A stretch of DNA of 64,000 nt from Sipunculus nudus (Eukaryota; Annelida; Sipuncula; Golfingiida; Sipunculidae), in the NCBI GenBank assembly GCA_026874595.1, contig CM049319.1, positions 18,705,101-18,769,100 on the forward strand, read 5' to 3'. The position numbers were made by a program, and so were the translations under genes. The notes beneath the pieces were generated by a model. It saw only the letters and a list, made by a program, of their open reading frames with translations. It was not told the DNA's origin and did not search any database. Shown here one piece after another: positions 60,050-64,000 of this stretch. Within the stretch, counting starts at the first letter, position 1. The number at the start of each line of letters is the position of its first letter.

Positions 60050-62930
60050 TTAAGTGCTTTCATGAGCGACACATTCTTTCATTTGTACACTGCTTTTTGG
60101 ATGGCGCATAAATTTATAAATGGCGGTTTCAAATTTAACAAACCATAAGTCTCTGAACAGGTTGGCAAAGAGTACATTCAATGTAGACTGGTCAAAGCGA
60201 TGGCAGTGTCCCCATTCCGTTTGGCCTTTAGAAGTGCAAGAGAGGGTTTTAATAGGAGCAATACATTCCTTTTCTAGGCTGCATAGCACTGCCCACTTCC
60301 ATATCGTTTCATATATTTCTTTGGTTTTATATATAACGATGAAGCCGGCAGCACGTAGGCCGTGACGTTGGGCTACTTTTATATCTGTAGGTATGTAGTC
60401 ATAAAGACTCGGATGGGTATGTGAATACATTGAATGCTGCCCAGCATTTGCTATAAGTCCTCCGCCGCCCATTTTAACAACCCAAGCTATTGCCTCAGAG
60501 AAATCGGATGTGTAAAATCTGACGCACGCATCAACCCACACCACAGCTTTGTAGTCTTGTAGTGTCTCCTAAATGATACATGTCAAAGGTTAACGATGTA
60601 AAAGATGATTTTCAGTCATTGCAGTTTTTAAAATACATACAAGAAATCTGACTGAAGCGTACACCTACACCAATACGTTGTTAGCTTATAATGCTTCCTA
60701 ATTGATAGATAATTGGTTGATAATAATTTGGTGTCTTACAAAATTTCGATACCTATGGGTTGACTTGTATTGAAAGTTGTATTTAAAGAAATGTTTACAT
60801 ATGGTTATCAAAGGTATCACCAATACGGTTTTCCCTCTAGAAAAAACGTACTCGAATACCTAGTTACAGTTAACTCTGGCAGATGCATCTGGCGTGCTTG
60901 GAAAGGTTAATTACGAAGCAAGGATAGCAAATTACTTCAAGCAAATTCCAAAGCTTGGTTGATATTCACTAATTTAGTCTTGTGCTTGTTTACTAATTGA
61001 TCCAATAGTTAGTTTCAAAAACAAATTGGAGAATAAAGAAAATTAATATATATTCTTTACCTGAATACATATAATTTTAAAAGCATATGTACGAAGCTTT
61101 GTAACATGCGATGGATACAACTCGAAGTTGAACTTCCGGTAGGTAACTCCACAAACCCTCTTTAATTTTGCGATCTCTTCAGTTGTTAAGCCGAGATCGT
61201 AGTAGATAATAGTGTGGTTCCGGAAAAACCTTTGAATTGAACCAATATTGGCCATGCTCTCATCAAAGTGATCGCTACTCGTAGCCGTAACAAATGTAAA
61301 ATTGTAGAACTTCACATCGCTGAGTTTTATGAAGTCCTGACGGTAGAAACCAAGATGGCGCAGATATTTGCTGCTTACGTTGAATGTCTTTCCCTTTATT
61401 ATCACGCCTGTGGTCAGCCGAGCTTCATACTGGAGACTACCCTGAAACATTATATAGTACATTAGGTTCCATTCCTGCATTTATGATGAACGTCAACTCC
61501 AGTGAATCCATAAAACAGCGGCGTTTTATATATTTTTCTTATGATTGTAAGAAATAGCATCTACTTGCAACTAGTTTCACGTGAGCCCTAGACATCAAAA
61601 CTAAAAGGAGGTTGACCCAACATACGGTGTCTATTTCCGGAAAATATATTTGTATCACGTTTCATGCGATAGGATCTCTGACAAAAACAGTAAAGCATTT
61701 TCATTTCTCCCATACACATTGATGGTAAGAATTCCTATTTTCATATTTATAGATTTCATATATAGGCAGCACTTTAACAAGGTTTATGAAGTTAACGTAG
61801 AAACAAAGATGGCAATTGCTGTTGCTCTCGTTGAATGTCAGCCTTTTAGGCGTCTGGCATGTGGTCTTCTGATTCTTCTGTGGACGGTTGTGAATCATAT
61901 TACAGAATTTGTAATGTGGAATACATTAGTTACTTTTAATGCAAATATAACTTTATGACATACAAATTTTCTCTTTGATACTCTGAATTGTTTAATGAAT
62001 AATAAAATTAGAAAATCACTCCTGATTATGATAATTATAATAAGATTCAGATGGCAAGGTGGGCCCCTCTGTGTTTGGTGATATTATGGCAAATATTAAG
62101 ATTTACAATATGGCCTCCTTGGTTTACATTAAACATTTGATTGCCTGAACAGATGTTTAATTATTCTTCAAACAGATCTCGTCCGGACTTAAAGCCATAC
62201 CATACACTGGATTCATAATGCTAAAGGTAGTATTTTTAACTGCTTGGGTTTCCTTCAAATCCATTATAAAAATAATGTTAATCCATATTTAAAAAAAAAA
62301 CCTTTCTAGTTCCTTTCTTATTATCTTAATATTACTGGAGTGGACGAGGGAGGTGCCAAATTTTTATTCACAAACAAATACGGGAAAGCAGATGAGTTGT
62401 TGCACTTACTACTTTTGTTTGCGTCCACTTGCCATATTTCAATGGAAATCTTTGCTTTATGTATCGAGTATAGTATGTAGAGAGGCTGGTTACACAATTT
62501 CCTAGGCTTACATTCAAACGGAAGGTAGAAATTTATAACAGGCAATGTTGATAATGGGCATGTGCTAGCCCCATCGCGGCTTTATTGAAGGGAATTCCGC
62601 CGGTCTCGCGTTCGGGGGGCTTATAAATTATATTGTGCATGTGTGCCAGCTTCTCCGGTCTGGTGACGTCCTCGTGTGGTGAGGTGTTGCAGATTGTCAC
62701 CGTTATTGTTAACACAATTAACGATGTATTTTTAAATAACAAACAGATGGGTCAGGGCGTCCAGTTGTTGTCCGTCGCCGTGCTCAACTAGACATCAGTT
62801 GGGCTTTCCTTTTTAGTAACGAAAAGTGACTCACCGGCAATTGGTCACCTGATTTCCACAGGGAAGAGTAGACGAAGAAACCGAGTGTAGAAAAACACAG
62901 GAACAAGAATATTTTCCTCAAAGTGTCCAT
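60050..62930 (-). CDS. glycosyltransferase-like (DUF1647-like) type II membrane protein, copy 5, intact
   Basis: Exons A 62930-62835, B 61441-61061, C 60568-60050, joined in phase 0; 331 residues. Signal anchor FLFLCFSTLGFFVYSSL (about residues 8-24); exon B has FVTATSSDHFDESMANIG and NHTIIYYDLGL; exon C has VVWVDACVRFYTSD (Asp about 172), MGGGGLIANAGQHSMYSHTH and HCHRFDQSTLNVLFANLF. Donors GTGAGT and GTAAAG; acceptors TTTCAG and ATTTAG. No stop or shift seen. It is closer to copy 1 than to copy 2 in exon C (same C-terminus ending EST). Differences between copies are spread over the protein, so tests of selection are feasible. A catalytic role is inferred, not shown. Confidence 0.8.
62540..62710. 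promoter_or_regulatory. conserved intron-1 block, copy 5 (eroded)
   Basis: GTGACGTCC (CRE with one change, 62663-62671), GTGCATGTGTGCC (NRF1-like site lost), CCATCGCGGC (YY1-like weakened) and GGGAATTCCG (good Rel-like site). Confidence 0.4.
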
Positions 62931-63274
62931 TTTATTTGTTTAGACTTAAAACTTATCAAAATGGATGGCACGTTTAACTTATTCTCTCTTCCTTTTGATG
63001 CAAACCTATGAACAGTTGAGGCTTCTGTGGGTGTAGTGACATGCGTATCACTGTAGTAATAAAAATGATATAATGCGCCTTTCGGCATTGCTAATTGTGA
63101 AACTTATCATTCGAGCGGGACTCTGAATGTAGCAAACGTCCTGTTATTATTTACATGTCAAAATTGTTGTTTATAAAACTCTACTCGGTCTTGGAAATAA
63201 TATACTAACTATAATATGTACGAACATCCTGTAAACGTAGACTATTACACCCATTTCCGCATGGTACCTGGAGA

Positions 63275-63435
63275 TTTCGGACCTTTTACATCTCGGCCCA
63301 CACGAAGTCGGACCACTTCAGATCGGACCATTATGATCACGGACAACTGGGCCAACGATCTCGGACCACTTTGTATCTGGCCACTACGATCTCGGACCAC
63401 CTTGCGATCGGGCAACTACAATCTCGGACCAAAGT
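63275..63435 (+). repeat. degenerate minisatellite, TCGGACCA core
   Basis: About eight units of 16-24 bp on the pattern (A/C)GATCTCGGACCACTTT, with variants such as ATCTCGGCCCACACGAAG, AGATCGGACCATTATG and ATCTCGGACCACCTTGCG. It begins where homology of unit copy 5 to the other units ends. Confidence 0.72.
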
Positions 63436-63439
63436 AACA

Positions 63440-64000
63440 TACATGTCCTGGCCGCCTGAACTGTTATGAAAAAACCGATGTTATGTTTATAATACACAAT
63501 ATTATTTCGTCTGCGCGCGTTTCAGATATTAAAAATTCCTTCTGGACAAGTTAGGCCATAGCTCATATTCACTCAGAAAACATTTGACACACACAAGCAC
63601 ACACTCTTACAAATAAACGCATGGCACCATATCCTAACTCAAAGGGAAATGACAAAGTTTTTTTAGAATTTATTTAATATAATCAATATTAAAAGAGGTA
63701 TGAAACACCGAAATATGAAATTTGTGATAAACTACGTAGACCAAAAAATGACCAAGTGAGCATGTGTGAATCAAAGAATCAGAACTGGTGTATCGCTGTT
63801 ACATATCTACAATTCAACTACTGTAAGATATAATATTAAAGAGTGAAAACAGTTGTAGTTTAGATATTTACATAAAACAGAAATTCAAAAGTGGAAATTA
63901 ACACCATATTTAAACTCAAAGAGCTGAACAAGTTTATTAGAATTTCGTATATATACTATTTAAAAACTAGATTCAATATTTCTCTCATTTAATCTTTCAT
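63440..64000. other. non-coding, no gene recognised
   Basis: AT-rich sequence with no frame or repeat I can support. Confidence 0.5.

Larger units (their letters stand above)
59040..63260 (-). repeat. duplicated unit, copy 5
   Basis: Last copy of the unit: 3' flank 59.04-60.04 kb, gene 60.05-62.93 kb, upstream part until similarity ends near 63260, where a minisatellite begins. Confidence 0.85.

Noticed and set aside
61650-61958. 102-codon plus frame in unit copy 5
   Set aside because: The equivalent stretches in copies 1, 2, 3 and the 40.6-kb remnant are not open in the same frame, so chance is likelier than coding.
1-64000. CRISPR arrays, operons, bacterial promoters or riboswitches
   Set aside because: None seen. 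Introns, microsatellites and eukaryotic transposons show this is animal nuclear DNA; the tandem repeats lack spacer structure.

Overview
This window is animal nuclear DNA. It is AT-rich and full of decayed mobile elements, with intron-split genes and no operons. A marine bivalve mollusc is the best guess: the repeat at 36.79-36.91 kb looks like the very common 'TTTTAGCTCA...' bivalve element. The mix of Maverick, split-direct-repeat tyrosine-recombinase retroelement, SWIM-YqaJ-PHD and expanded DUF1647-like genes also fits. This is inference; another lophotrochozoan is possible.

Layout. 0-7.5 kb: mostly non-coding, with an integrase-core pseudogene (2.2-3.9 kb, minus) and several tandem repeats, including an array built on a GGCGCC palindrome. 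7.5-17.8 kb: a fossil Maverick/Polinton (adintovirus-like) element on the plus strand, with remnants of integrase, a Pro/Thr-rich frame, major capsid protein and probably minor capsid protein. It is split at 9,041-14,030 by a nearly complete minus-strand tyrosine-recombinase retrotransposon (gag, RT-RNase H, recombinase) whose ends show the A1...B1-A2-B2 split direct repeats.

18.1-63.3 kb: a tandem and partly inverted cluster of one duplicated unit carrying a three-exon gene on the minus strand. The gene encodes a type II membrane, glycosyltransferase-like (DUF1647-like) protein of about 330-340 residues. Copies at 31.7-34.9 kb and 60.0-62.9 kb look intact. The copy at 19.3-22.8 kb has a frameshift just after its start codon. 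The copy at 45.2-48.8 kb has several lesions. The copy at 53.2-56.3 kb is inverted and keeps only exon 1. A last-exon fragment lies at 58.6-59.0 kb and an exonless remnant at 39.9-40.7 kb. Intron 1 of each main copy carries a shared block with CRE, NRF1-like, YY1-like and Rel/NF-kB-like sites.

Between the units lie a SWIM-YqaJ-PHD pseudogene (26.5-28.9 kb, plus), a THAP-HTH-DDE transposase pseudogene (29.0-30.6 kb, minus), a Ty3/gypsy remnant (40.7-43.3 kb), and a CR1-like LINE (50.2-53.1 kb) interrupted by a hAT-like element with an 8-bp target duplication. The genes do not form a pathway visible from sequence. The biology here is gene-family birth and death in a transposon-rich neighbourhood.
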